Assembly: GCA_018660965.1 (NCBI GenBank)
Contig: JABJJH010000076.1
Location: 1 to 6,925 of the forward strand
Direction of reading: 5' to 3'
DNA from: Rhodospirillaceae bacterium
Lineage (GTDB): Bacteria > Pseudomonadota > Alphaproteobacteria > UBA8366 > GCA-2717185
Length of the DNA stretch: 6,925 nucleotides
The notes beneath the pieces are model-generated. The model had not been told where the DNA came from. It saw nothing but the letters and a program-made list of their open reading frames with translations, and did not search any database. Made by a program: the position numbers and the translations under genes. This document shows, piece by piece, positions 1 through 6,196 of this stretch (the first letter of the stretch is position 1; the number at the start of each line of letters is the position of its first letter).

Positions 1-261
1 GTGGTCTTTGCCATCGTGGTGCATATGGGCTTCGATCCGGTTTGGTTCGGCATCATGATTACGGTGCTGATGGAAGCCGCGCTTATCACGCCGCCCATCG
101 GCATAAACCTTTACGTCGTGCATGGCATCCGCGCACGCGGTGGCAATTTTAACGATGTCAGTATTGGCGCCATCCCGTTCCTGTTCGCAATGTTCGCCAT
201 GATCGCCTTGCTTTTATTCTATCCGAACATTGCAATTTGGCTCCCCAATCAGTTCTATTAA
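1..261 (+). CDS. TRAP transporter large permease, DctM family (C-terminal end only)
   Basis: This is the last 86 residues of the large membrane subunit of a tripartite ATP-independent periplasmic (TRAP) transporter, which carries carboxylates across the inner membrane using an ion gradient. The visible part shows a hydrophobic segment at about residues 13-30, the TPPIGINLY motif at residues 30-38 that is typical of DctM C-termini, a short polar loop, and a last membrane segment at about residues 54-74. It ends with the usual 'YPNIAIWLP'. The GTG at position 1 is unlikely to be the true start: DctM proteins are normally about 425 residues or longer, so the gene is cut by the window edge. The substrate-binding DctP and small DctQ subunits would be expected upstream. 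The next gene begins 47 nt after the stop on the same strand, so the transporter probably feeds the CoA enzymes that follow. The exact substrate is unknown. Confidence 0.9.
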   Translation: MVFAIVVHMGFDPVWFGIMITVLMEAALITPPIGINLYVVHGIRARGGNFNDVSIGAIPFLFAMFAMIALLLFYPNIAIWLPNQFY

Positions 262-308
262 ACCGTCGAATGGATTCCAGAGCAGCCTTGTCATAAAGGG
301 GAAAGTCG

Positions 309-1499
309 ATGCCGCACACACCCGCCTCACCCGCTTTGTCCGACCTTGTCGTGCTGGACCTGACACGGGCGCGGGCGGGGCCCACGGCGGTTCGCCAATT
401 TGCGGATTGGGGCGCGGACGTCATCAAGGTCGAAATCCCCGCCGCCATTGAAGGCGGCGACGTCATGGGCAGCGCCCGGCACGGGTCCGACTTTCAGAAC
501 CTGCAACGCAACAAGCGCAGCATATCGATCAACTTGAAGGACCCCGACGGCGTCGAGGTGCTGAAGCGGCTGGTCGCAAAAGCCGACATTGTCATTGAAA
601 ACTACCGACCCGGCGTTAAGCACCGCCTGGGGATCGATTACGATACGTTCAAGGCGATCAATCCCCGGCTGATCTACGGCAGCATTTCCGGCTTCGGGCA
701 ACACGGCCCCTACCGCGACCGGCCCGGATTCGACCAGATCGCGCAAGGCATGGGCGGACTAATGTCGATTACCGGGATGCCGGGACAAGGTCCGGTTCGC
801 GTCGGCATCCCTATTGACGATCTGTGCGCTGGTATTTTTCTCGCCTCCGGCATCCTCGTCGCCTTGCATGAACGCGAAAAGTCGGGCGAAGGGCAATGGG
901 TTCACACGTCGCTGTTACAGGCGCAAATGTTCATGCTCGACTTCCAGGCTGCGCGTTGGCTCATTGATAAGGACGTTCCGCCGCAAGCGGGCAACAACCA
1001 CCCGATGATTATTCCCCAGGGCGTGTTCGAAACCAGCGATGGCCACATCAATATCGCCGCCGCCGGACAAGTCATCTGGAAACGGTTCTGTATCGCCGTG
1101 GATGCGGAACATTTGCTCGAACATCCTGACTACAAACTGCCTGAATCACGATCGGCCAATCGCGATGCGCTTGGTGAGGAGATTGCGAAAATCACCCGGA
1201 CGAAAAGTAGCCAGCACTGGATCGAGCTTCTGGCCGAAGCCAGCGTGCCCTGCGGGCCAATCTATTCCATCGATCAGGTCTTTACCGACGACCATGTGCA
1301 ACAATTGGGCGCAACGCAAAAAATCAACTCCCATGCCGGTGAAATCGAGGTTCTGACCCAGCCGGTCGCATTGGACCGCACCCCCGGAACAATCTCAGCG
1401 CCAGCGCCGGAAAATGGCGAGCACACGGACGAGGTTCTAGCCAGTTTTGGGTTTTCACCGGACGACATCGCCAGTCTGCGGGACCGCAACGTAATTTAG
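309..1499 (+). CDS. CaiB/BaiF (class III) CoA-transferase
   Basis: The 396-residue product has the usual length of class III CoA-transferases, cytosolic enzymes that move CoA from a donor thioester to a carboxylic acid through an aspartyl-CoA intermediate. Family marks include 'GPTAVRQFADWGADVIKVE' near residues 24-42, 'NKRSISINLKDPDG' at 68-81, 'ADIVIENYRPGV' at 92-103, and 'GSISGFGQHGPYRDRPGFD' at 124-142. The segment 'GIPIDDLCAG' at 166-175 has Asp171 in the place of the catalytic Asp (Asp169 of formyl-CoA transferase), and 'GEGQWVHTSLLQA' follows. The ATG is preceded by GGGGA at 298-302 with a 6-nt spacer, which supports this start. Its place after a TRAP permease gene suggests that it activates the imported acid. 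Donor and acceptor cannot be predicted, because the family covers formate, oxalate, carnitine, succinate, mesaconate and other acids. A racemase of the Amacr type is a less likely alternative. Confidence 0.93.
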   Translation: MPHTPASPALSDLVVLDLTRARAGPTAVRQFADWGADVIKVEIPAAIEGGDVMGSARHGSDFQNLQRNKRSISINLKDPDGVEVLKRLVAKADIVIENYRPGVKHRLGIDYDTFKAINPRLIYGSISGFGQHGPYRDRPGFDQIAQGMGGLMSITGMPGQGPVRVGIPIDDLCAGIFLASGILVALHEREKSGEGQWVHTSLLQAQMFMLDFQAARWLIDKDVPPQAGNNHPMIIPQGVFETSDGHINIAAAGQVIWKRFCIAVDAEHLLEHPDYKLPESRSANRDALGEEIAKITRTKSSQHWIELLAEASVPCGPIYSIDQVFTDDHVQQLGATQKINSHAGEIEVLTQPVALDRTPGTISAPAPENGEHTDEVLASFGFSPDDIASLRDRNVI

Positions 1500-1508
1500 G
1501 GACTATCG

Positions 1509-1514
1509 AAAGGA
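1509..1514 (+). promoter_or_regulatory. Ribosome binding site that selects the GTG start of the crotonase gene
   Basis: AAAGGA lies 9 nt before the GTG at 1524. The in-frame ATG at 1539 has no comparable purine-rich site at a suitable distance, so GTG is the better start. The site sits between the CoA-transferase stop (1499) and the next start, inside a 24-nt gap. Confidence 0.6.
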
Positions 1515-1523
1515 CGATCTATC

Positions 1524-2312
1524 GTGACAACCGACAAAATGATCGCCGAGCGCGACGGCGCTATTGGCCGGATGATCTTCAACAACCCCGCCCGGCACAA
1601 CGCCGTTTCGCCAGACATGTGGGCGGCGGTCGGAACCATCATGGACGATCTCAACAGCGATGATGAAATCCGCGTGGTGATCGTGAGCGGCGCGGGCGGA
1701 AAGGCGTTCGTGTCCGGAGCCGACATTTCCAAATTCGAGGATGAACGCGCCAACGCGGAAGCGGAGGCAAAATACCACGTCCTCAACAGGCAATCGCGCG
1801 CCAAGTTAACGAATTCCCCAAAACCGACAATCGCGATGATCCAGGGATATTGCATTGGCGGCGGCGTTGGTACGGCCATCGCCTGCGACATGCGCATCTG
1901 TTCGGACAATGCGCGTTTCGCCATTCCCGCGGCGCGACTTGGCGTGGGATATTATTACGACGATCTTAAGCGATTGACGGATCTGATCGGGCCCTCCTTC
2001 ACCAAGGAAATATTCTTTACCGCACGCCAATTCGACGCGGAAGAAGCCCGGGACATGGGATTGGTGGACCGTGTTGTCCCGGACGCGGAATTGGAGGAGT
2101 ACGTCGCAACTTATGCGGCGACCATCGCCGCCAACGCGCCCATGACCATCCAGGCGGTCAAGAAAGCCGTTCTGGAAGGCGCCAAGGACCCCGACGACCG
2201 CGACGTCGCCCTGTGCGACCGGATGGTCGACATCTGCAACGCCAGCGAAGATTACAGCGAAGGCCGCCGCGCCTTCATGGAAAAACGCAAACCGGTCTTT
2301 GTCGGACGCTAA
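1524..2312 (+). CDS. Crotonase-superfamily protein (enoyl-CoA hydratase/isomerase-like) without the hydratase glutamates
   Basis: The 262-residue product has the length and layout of the crotonase fold, which binds acyl-CoA and stabilises a thioester enolate. The two oxyanion-hole regions are visible: 'SGADISKF' at residues 64-71 (Ala66) and 'YCIGGGVGTAIACD' at 109-122 (Gly113). The usual 'AF.EKRKP.F.GR' C-terminus is at 250-262. In an ungapped alignment by eye to rat mitochondrial enoyl-CoA hydratase, catalytic Glu144 falls on Gly116 and Glu164 on Ala136, so normal hydration is unlikely. The segment 'LGVGYYYDDLKRL' (139-151) puts Tyr143 where E. coli methylmalonyl-CoA decarboxylase (ScpB/YgfG), as I recall its sequence, has its active-site Tyr in 'LGVPY'. 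The ScpB His next to the first oxyanion region is Ala66 here. Decarboxylase, isomerase and lyase are all possible; an automatic 'enoyl-CoA hydratase' label would probably be wrong. The gene lies mid-operon, 36 nt before the carboxyltransferase gene. Confidence 0.9.
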   Translation: MTTDKMIAERDGAIGRMIFNNPARHNAVSPDMWAAVGTIMDDLNSDDEIRVVIVSGAGGKAFVSGADISKFEDERANAEAEAKYHVLNRQSRAKLTNSPKPTIAMIQGYCIGGGVGTAIACDMRICSDNARFAIPAARLGVGYYYDDLKRLTDLIGPSFTKEIFFTARQFDAEEARDMGLVDRVVPDAELEEYVATYAATIAANAPMTIQAVKKAVLEGAKDPDDRDVALCDRMVDICNASEDYSEGRRAFMEKRKPVFVGR

Positions 2313-2348
2313 GATAGTCCAACTTCCAACGAATAGGTAAATATCCCG

Positions 2349-3902
2349 ATGAGCAGTTTAGACGATCAGGACATTGAGTCCCGCATTGCGGACCTTGATG
2401 ACCGCCGCGCCAAGGCGTTGGCGATGGGCGGGGAGAAAAAAATAGCCCAACGCCGGAATTCCGGTCAGTTAAACGCGCGGGAACGGTTGGCCTATCTGGT
2501 CGATGAAGGGACTTTTTGGGAAACCGGCCTGCTGGGCACCTCAGGCGTATATCTGGAAGACCGGGAAAAGACGCCGACCGACGGCAAGATCGCCGGGTAC
2601 GGAAAGATCAATGGTCGCGACGCCTCGGTTGTGGTGAACGACTTTACCGTCAAAGGCGCTTCCACCAGCGCCACCAATGGCAAGAAAATCGCCCAGGTCA
2701 AACGCATCGCCACCGAACGCGGCATGCCCTGCGTCTTCATCGGCGAGTCGACCGGCGCGCGCCTGCCCGACGCCATGGGCTCGCGTGGCATGGGGGCCCT
2801 GCTGGGCAACGATATCACGCAATTCCAACGCATGCGTGAAACGCCTTGGACCGCCGCCGCATTGGGCACGTCATTCGGATCGTCGGCCTGGCTGGCGTGC
2901 TGTTCCGACTTCGCGGTAATGCGCAAAGGGTCCATCATGGCGGTGTCGAGCCCGCGTCTGGTGTCCAAGGCGATTGGCGAGACCGTCGATTTGGAAGAAC
3001 TCGGCGGCTGGAAACTGCACGCGGACACCACCGGTCAGATTGATATGTTCGTCGACACGGACGAAGAGGCGCTGGACGCCATCAAGACCTTCCTGGGCTA
3101 CTTGCCCAGCCACCATATGGAAGCCCCGCCGGAACGCGTGGTGACTCCGGGTTCCGGTGCGGATATGGCGGACATCCACAAAATTTTGCCCGCCAAACGC
3201 ACCCAAGTTTACGACATCCGCAAAATCATCAAGGCCGTGGTCGACAAGGATAGTTATTTCGAGATTAAGCCGCGTTTCGGTAAATCGGCCGTCGTCGCCC
3301 TGACCCGCCTGGATGGTAAAAGCGTGGGCGTCATCGCCAACAACCCGCTACATCGCGGCGGCGCGCTGGACACTCAGGCCTGCGAGAAAATCGTCGATTT
3401 CCTGGTAATGTGCGATTCCTTCAACATTCCGCTGGTGACCCTGGTCGACACGCCCGGATTCACCATCGGCACAGAAGCCGAGCGCAGCCGCGCGCCGGGC
3501 CGGATCATGAATTTCATGAACGCGATGACCCTGGTCTCCGTCCCCATCGTCTCCATTATTCTTCGCAAAAGCTATGGCCGCGCCTATGTCTGCATGGGCG
3601 GGGGACGCCATTCCAACAATATCGCCGCCTGGCCAACCGCCGAGGTCAGCTTCATGGACCCGCGTTTCGCCACGATGATCGTGCACGGCCTGGAGCCGGG
3701 CATGGAAGGTTACGAGGACGCCCTGGCGCAAACCCAAAACGACATCGAGGTCTGGGACATGGCGTCGATTTACGCGGTTCAGGACGTCATCAAGCCAAGC
3801 GAGACACGCGACTATCTGATTCGTATGCTCGATATCCATCGGCTGCGGATGACCAACGGCGTCGGCAAGCACCTTATGCGAACCTGGCCTACGAGCTACT
3901 AG
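2349..3902 (+). CDS. Acyl-CoA carboxylase/decarboxylase-type carboxyltransferase (PccB/MmdA family)
   Basis: The 517-residue product matches the usual length of propionyl-CoA carboxylase beta subunits and the decarboxylase alpha subunit MmdA. Such proteins are two fused crotonase-like halves that move CO2 between carboxybiotin and an acyl-CoA. Family marks are 'LNARERLAYLVDEGTFWE' (41-58), 'VVVNDFTVKGAS' (94-105), 'ESTGARLP' (133-140, normally SGGARI), 'GETVDLEELGG' (210-220), 'VDTPGFTIGT' (366-375), 'RKSYGRAY' (406-413) and 'AWPTAEVSFM' (427-436). The N-terminal oxyanion pair Gly136-Ala137 is kept. In the C-terminal half the usual YGGAYD is YGRAYV (409-414), placing Arg411 at an oxyanion Gly and Val414 at the acyl-specificity position (Asp422 of Streptomyces PccB, numbering recalled). 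No biotin carboxylase or biotin carrier gene is in the window. The SD is weak (AGG at 2335-2337, 11 nt before ATG). It could be a carboxylase subunit using partners encoded elsewhere, a decarboxylase subunit, or a biotin-independent relative. Confidence 0.9.
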   Translation: MSSLDDQDIESRIADLDDRRAKALAMGGEKKIAQRRNSGQLNARERLAYLVDEGTFWETGLLGTSGVYLEDREKTPTDGKIAGYGKINGRDASVVVNDFTVKGASTSATNGKKIAQVKRIATERGMPCVFIGESTGARLPDAMGSRGMGALLGNDITQFQRMRETPWTAAALGTSFGSSAWLACCSDFAVMRKGSIMAVSSPRLVSKAIGETVDLEELGGWKLHADTTGQIDMFVDTDEEALDAIKTFLGYLPSHHMEAPPERVVTPGSGADMADIHKILPAKRTQVYDIRKIIKAVVDKDSYFEIKPRFGKSAVVALTRLDGKSVGVIANNPLHRGGALDTQACEKIVDFLVMCDSFNIPLVTLVDTPGFTIGTEAERSRAPGRIMNFMNAMTLVSVPIVSIILRKSYGRAYVCMGGGRHSNNIAAWPTAEVSFMDPRFATMIVHGLEPGMEGYEDALAQTQNDIEVWDMASIYAVQDVIKPSETRDYLIRMLDIHRLRMTNGVGKHLMRTWPTSY

Positions 3903-3905
3903 CCC

Positions 3906-6086
3906 GTGCCAGTCCTCCCTTCTTCCGATCCCATCGTGGACGCGCGCGCGCGCCATCGCAACACTATTGATGAACATGCGGGTAAGCGCCTGCTGAAACA
4001 ATTCGGCCTGCATGTGCCAAATTCGGTTGTCGTCGTGGATGAAACAGGCGTGGATGCCGCCATCGCCGGATTGAAGGCCCCTTTCGCCGTAAAAGTCATG
4101 TCGCCGGACATTCTGCACAAAAGCGATTCGGGCGGCGTCCGGATCAACATGACGAATGCGGCGGAAATACGCGACGCCATCACCGCCATGGCGGCGACCC
4201 CGGCGATCCGCGATAGCGCAGTGGATGGATATCTGATTGAGGAAATGGCGCCAAGTGGCCAGGAAGTCGTGATCGGCGGCGTTCTGGAACCGCAATTCGG
4301 CCCCATGATCATGGTCGGACTGGGCGGCGTCTTCGTGGAGATACTGGCCGATGTGGCGTTCCGGCTGTGCCCTATCACCGAACGCGACGCGCGCGCCATG
4401 TTAAAGGAACTCCGCGGCGCGCCATTGCTGGCCGGCGCCCGAGGCCACGCGCCAGTGTCCCAAGAGGCGATTATCGACGCGTTATTACGCATCGGCGGCG
4501 AAGACGGCCTCTTGATGACCCATGGCGACGATATCGCGGAACTCGACATCAACCCGGTGATTGTATCGGCCGACGGCGCCGTTGCGGTCGATGCGCGAAT
4601 AATCCTGACGCCTGAAAGCGCCGATTCCAACGCACCCATGACGCCCCCCACAACCGAACCCGAGGCCTATTTCACACCCTTGTTCGCCCCCAAGACCGTC
4701 GCCGTCGTCGGGGCGTCGTCCAGTGGCGTCAACATCGCCAACACCTTCATGGAACGCCTGGGTGAATACGGCTTTCCCGGCGCGATTTATCCTATTCACC
4801 CGACCGCCGAAACCGTGTCGGGCCTGCGCGCCTATCCCACATTGGCGGACACGCCGGACCCTGTCGATTACGCCTACATCGCCATTGGCGCGGACCGAAT
4901 TCCGCCAATGCTGGCCGCCGCGAAAGGCCGCGTGAAGTTCGCGCAGGTGATCTCTGCCGGCTTCGGCGAAGTCGAACAAGGCGTAGATCTGCAAAGCAAC
5001 CTGACCGCCGCCGCACGGGACGGCGGCTGCCGCCTCATCGGACCCAATTGCCTGGGACTGCACACCCCGCGCGGGCACGTCAGTTTTGCCAAGAACGCGT
5101 CCAGGGAACTGGGAACGGTCGGGGTCATTTCGCAAAGCGGCGGGCTCGGCACGGACATCGTCAAACGCGGTCAGGGTCGCGGCTTGCGGTTCAGCGGCGT
5201 CTTGACCGTCGGCAACAGCGCCGATCTCGGCCCCAACGATTTCCTGGAATTTTACCTTGCCGATGCGCAAACCAAGGTCATCGGCATGTATCTGGAAGAC
5301 GTGAAAGACGGTCGCCGCTTCGCCAAAATACTGCGTGACGCCAAAGCCCGAAAACCCGTCGTCATCCTGAAAGGCGGCCGCACCCAACAGGGCCAACGCG
5401 CCGCTGCGTCGCACACAGGGTCACTGGCAGGCGATGACCGGGTCTGGGACGCGCTGGCCGCGCAAACCGGATGCGTTCTCACCGATACGCTCGACCAGTT
5501 CCTCGAAGCGCTGTTGGCCTTCCAGTGCATGGCGCCGCGCGCCGACAGGCCGACCCGCCGGGTTGTCCTGTTCGGCAATGGCGGTGGGACCAGCGTACTC
5601 GCGACCGACTTCTTCGCGCGCCAGAACCTTTCCATCGACCCGCTCGCCGCCGAAGCGCTCGCGGCGCTGGAAGCGCTCGACCTGCCGCCGGGCACCAGCG
5701 TCGTCAATCCCATCGACACGCCAGTCAACACCCTCCAAGCGCAAGAAGGCCGCATCGCGGGCGCCATCCTCGACGCCGTCTACACCACCAGCGCGCCGGA
5801 CGCGGTGGTGATGCACCTGAACCTCGCCGCCTTTCTGGGACGCGGTCCTATTGACCCGATGGACAACCTCATCAACGCCGCCGTCACGGTGCAAACCAAA
5901 TTTCCCGGCCAGGCGCATTTCATGCTGGTCCTGCGCTCCGACGGCGACCCGGCGCTGGAGGAAAGCAAACGCACCTATCGCGCCCGCGCGCTGGACGCCG
6001 GCATTCCCGTCTATGACGAACTCGCCAACGCCGCCATGGCGCTCACCGCGATCCGCCATGTCGAGGAACACCTCGACGACACCTGA
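3906..6086 (+). CDS. ADP-forming acyl-CoA synthetase (acetate--CoA ligase family), ATP-grasp domain first
   Basis: The 726-residue product interconverts an acyl-CoA, ADP and phosphate with the free acid, CoA and ATP, usually in the ATP-making direction. The ATP-grasp half comes first (about residues 12-240), with 'VKVMSPDILHKSDSGGV' around phospho-His71 and 'ELDINP' at 212-217. A proline-rich linker (about 240-255) follows. The CoA-binding Rossmann domain starts at 'VAVVGASSSG' (265-274). The succinyl-CoA-ligase-like part carries 'GPNCLG' from 379, 'GVISQSGG' (406-413), 'MYLEDVKDGRRF' with Glu464, and 'AAASHTGSLAG' with phospho-His503. The last part has 'NGGGTSVLATDFF' and 'NPIDTP', as in the family. 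Many bacterial fused enzymes have the opposite order (CoA-binding first, ATP-grasp last). GTG at 3906 begins 3 nt after the carboxyltransferase stop, suggesting translational coupling. No strong SD is visible. GTG at 3936 is an alternative start that would also keep the whole domain. It is likely the last, energy-conserving step of the operon. Confidence 0.93.
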   Translation: MPVLPSSDPIVDARARHRNTIDEHAGKRLLKQFGLHVPNSVVVVDETGVDAAIAGLKAPFAVKVMSPDILHKSDSGGVRINMTNAAEIRDAITAMAATPAIRDSAVDGYLIEEMAPSGQEVVIGGVLEPQFGPMIMVGLGGVFVEILADVAFRLCPITERDARAMLKELRGAPLLAGARGHAPVSQEAIIDALLRIGGEDGLLMTHGDDIAELDINPVIVSADGAVAVDARIILTPESADSNAPMTPPTTEPEAYFTPLFAPKTVAVVGASSSGVNIANTFMERLGEYGFPGAIYPIHPTAETVSGLRAYPTLADTPDPVDYAYIAIGADRIPPMLAAAKGRVKFAQVISAGFGEVEQGVDLQSNLTAAARDGGCRLIGPNCLGLHTPRGHVSFAKNASRELGTVGVISQSGGLGTDIVKRGQGRGLRFSGVLTVGNSADLGPNDFLEFYLADAQTKVIGMYLEDVKDGRRFAKILRDAKARKPVVILKGGRTQQGQRAAASHTGSLAGDDRVWDALAAQTGCVLTDTLDQFLEALLAFQCMAPRADRPTRRVVLFGNGGGTSVLATDFFARQNLSIDPLAAEALAALEALDLPPGTSVVNPIDTPVNTLQAQEGRIAGAILDAVYTTSAPDAVVMHLNLAAFLGRGPIDPMDNLINAAVTVQTKFPGQAHFMLVLRSDGDPALEESKRTYRARALDAGIPVYDELANAAMALTAIRHVEEHLDDT
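3941..3953. repeat. Short CG dinucleotide run near the start of the acyl-CoA synthetase gene
   Basis: Thirteen bases of uninterrupted alternating C and G fall at codons 12-16 of the synthetase and encode part of 'DARARH'. The run lies downstream of both candidate GTG starts, so a two-base slip would put the whole gene out of frame. It may simply reflect GC-rich codon choice for Ala and Arg. No function is shown. Confidence 0.4.
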
Positions 6087-6109
6087 AATTGGCGGTCTCT
6101 TGCGTGTGC

Positions 6110-6126
6110 GCTGGCGTCACGCCAGC
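6110..6126 (+). terminator. GC-rich hairpin after the operon, candidate transcription terminator
   Basis: A perfect 7-bp stem (GCTGGCG / CGCCAGC) with a 3-nt TCA loop begins 23 nt after the stop of the acyl-CoA synthetase. Downstream is a T-containing stretch (ATTCATTTT, 6128-6136) rather than a clean run of T, so it is a weak or imperfect intrinsic terminator at best. It could instead stabilise the 3' end of the operon mRNA. It lies in a 110-nt gap (6087-6196) with no other gene. Confidence 0.4.
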
Positions 6127-6134
6127 CATTCATT

Positions 6135-6163
6135 TTGACCAATCGAGCGCGATCCGGCATTCT
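6135..6163 (+). promoter_or_regulatory. Candidate sigma70-type promoter for the CinA-like gene
   Basis: TTGACC (6135-6140, five of six matches to the -35 consensus) is followed, after 17 nt, by CATTCT (6158-6163, only three of six to the -10 consensus). The position is right for a separate transcript of the gene starting at 6197, just after the hairpin. The -10 match is poor, so this is tentative. Confidence 0.25.
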
Positions 6164-6185
6164 CGCAATGAACAGACATCAAATG

Positions 6186-6191
6186 GGGGGA
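6186..6191 (+). promoter_or_regulatory. Ribosome binding site that sets the ATG start of the CinA-like gene
   Basis: GGGGGA lies 5 nt before the ATG at 6197. The open frame extends back to 6089, but that extension would translate the hairpin and candidate promoter and has no CinA-like sequence. The 6197 start is therefore preferred. Confidence 0.7.
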
Positions 6192-6196
6192 CGACC

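Noticed and set aside
1..3. GTG at the first base as a true start of the permease gene
   Set aside because: The product would be a small fragment of a family about 425 residues or longer and begins in the middle of the membrane domain. The gene is truncated by the window edge.
1524..2312. Labelling the crotonase as a standard enoyl-CoA hydratase of beta-oxidation
   Set aside because: Both catalytic glutamates are absent by alignment, and no other beta-oxidation gene is present in the window.
3348..4295. 315-residue open frame on the minus strand spanning the carboxyltransferase-synthetase junction
   Set aside because: It lies opposite two well-supported genes, has a low-complexity His/Arg/Asp-rich composition typical of antisense frames in GC-rich DNA, and shows no recognisable motif.
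4485..5414. 309-residue open frame on the minus strand inside the acyl-CoA synthetase gene
   Set aside because: It is fully antisense to conserved CoA-binding and phosphohistidine motifs on the plus strand. The long open frame is explained by GC-rich third positions.
6089..6196. N-terminal extension of the CinA-like gene to an ATG-less upstream start at 6089
   Set aside because: It would translate a hairpin and candidate promoter and has no family similarity. The ATG at 6197 has a strong GGGGGA site 5 nt upstream.
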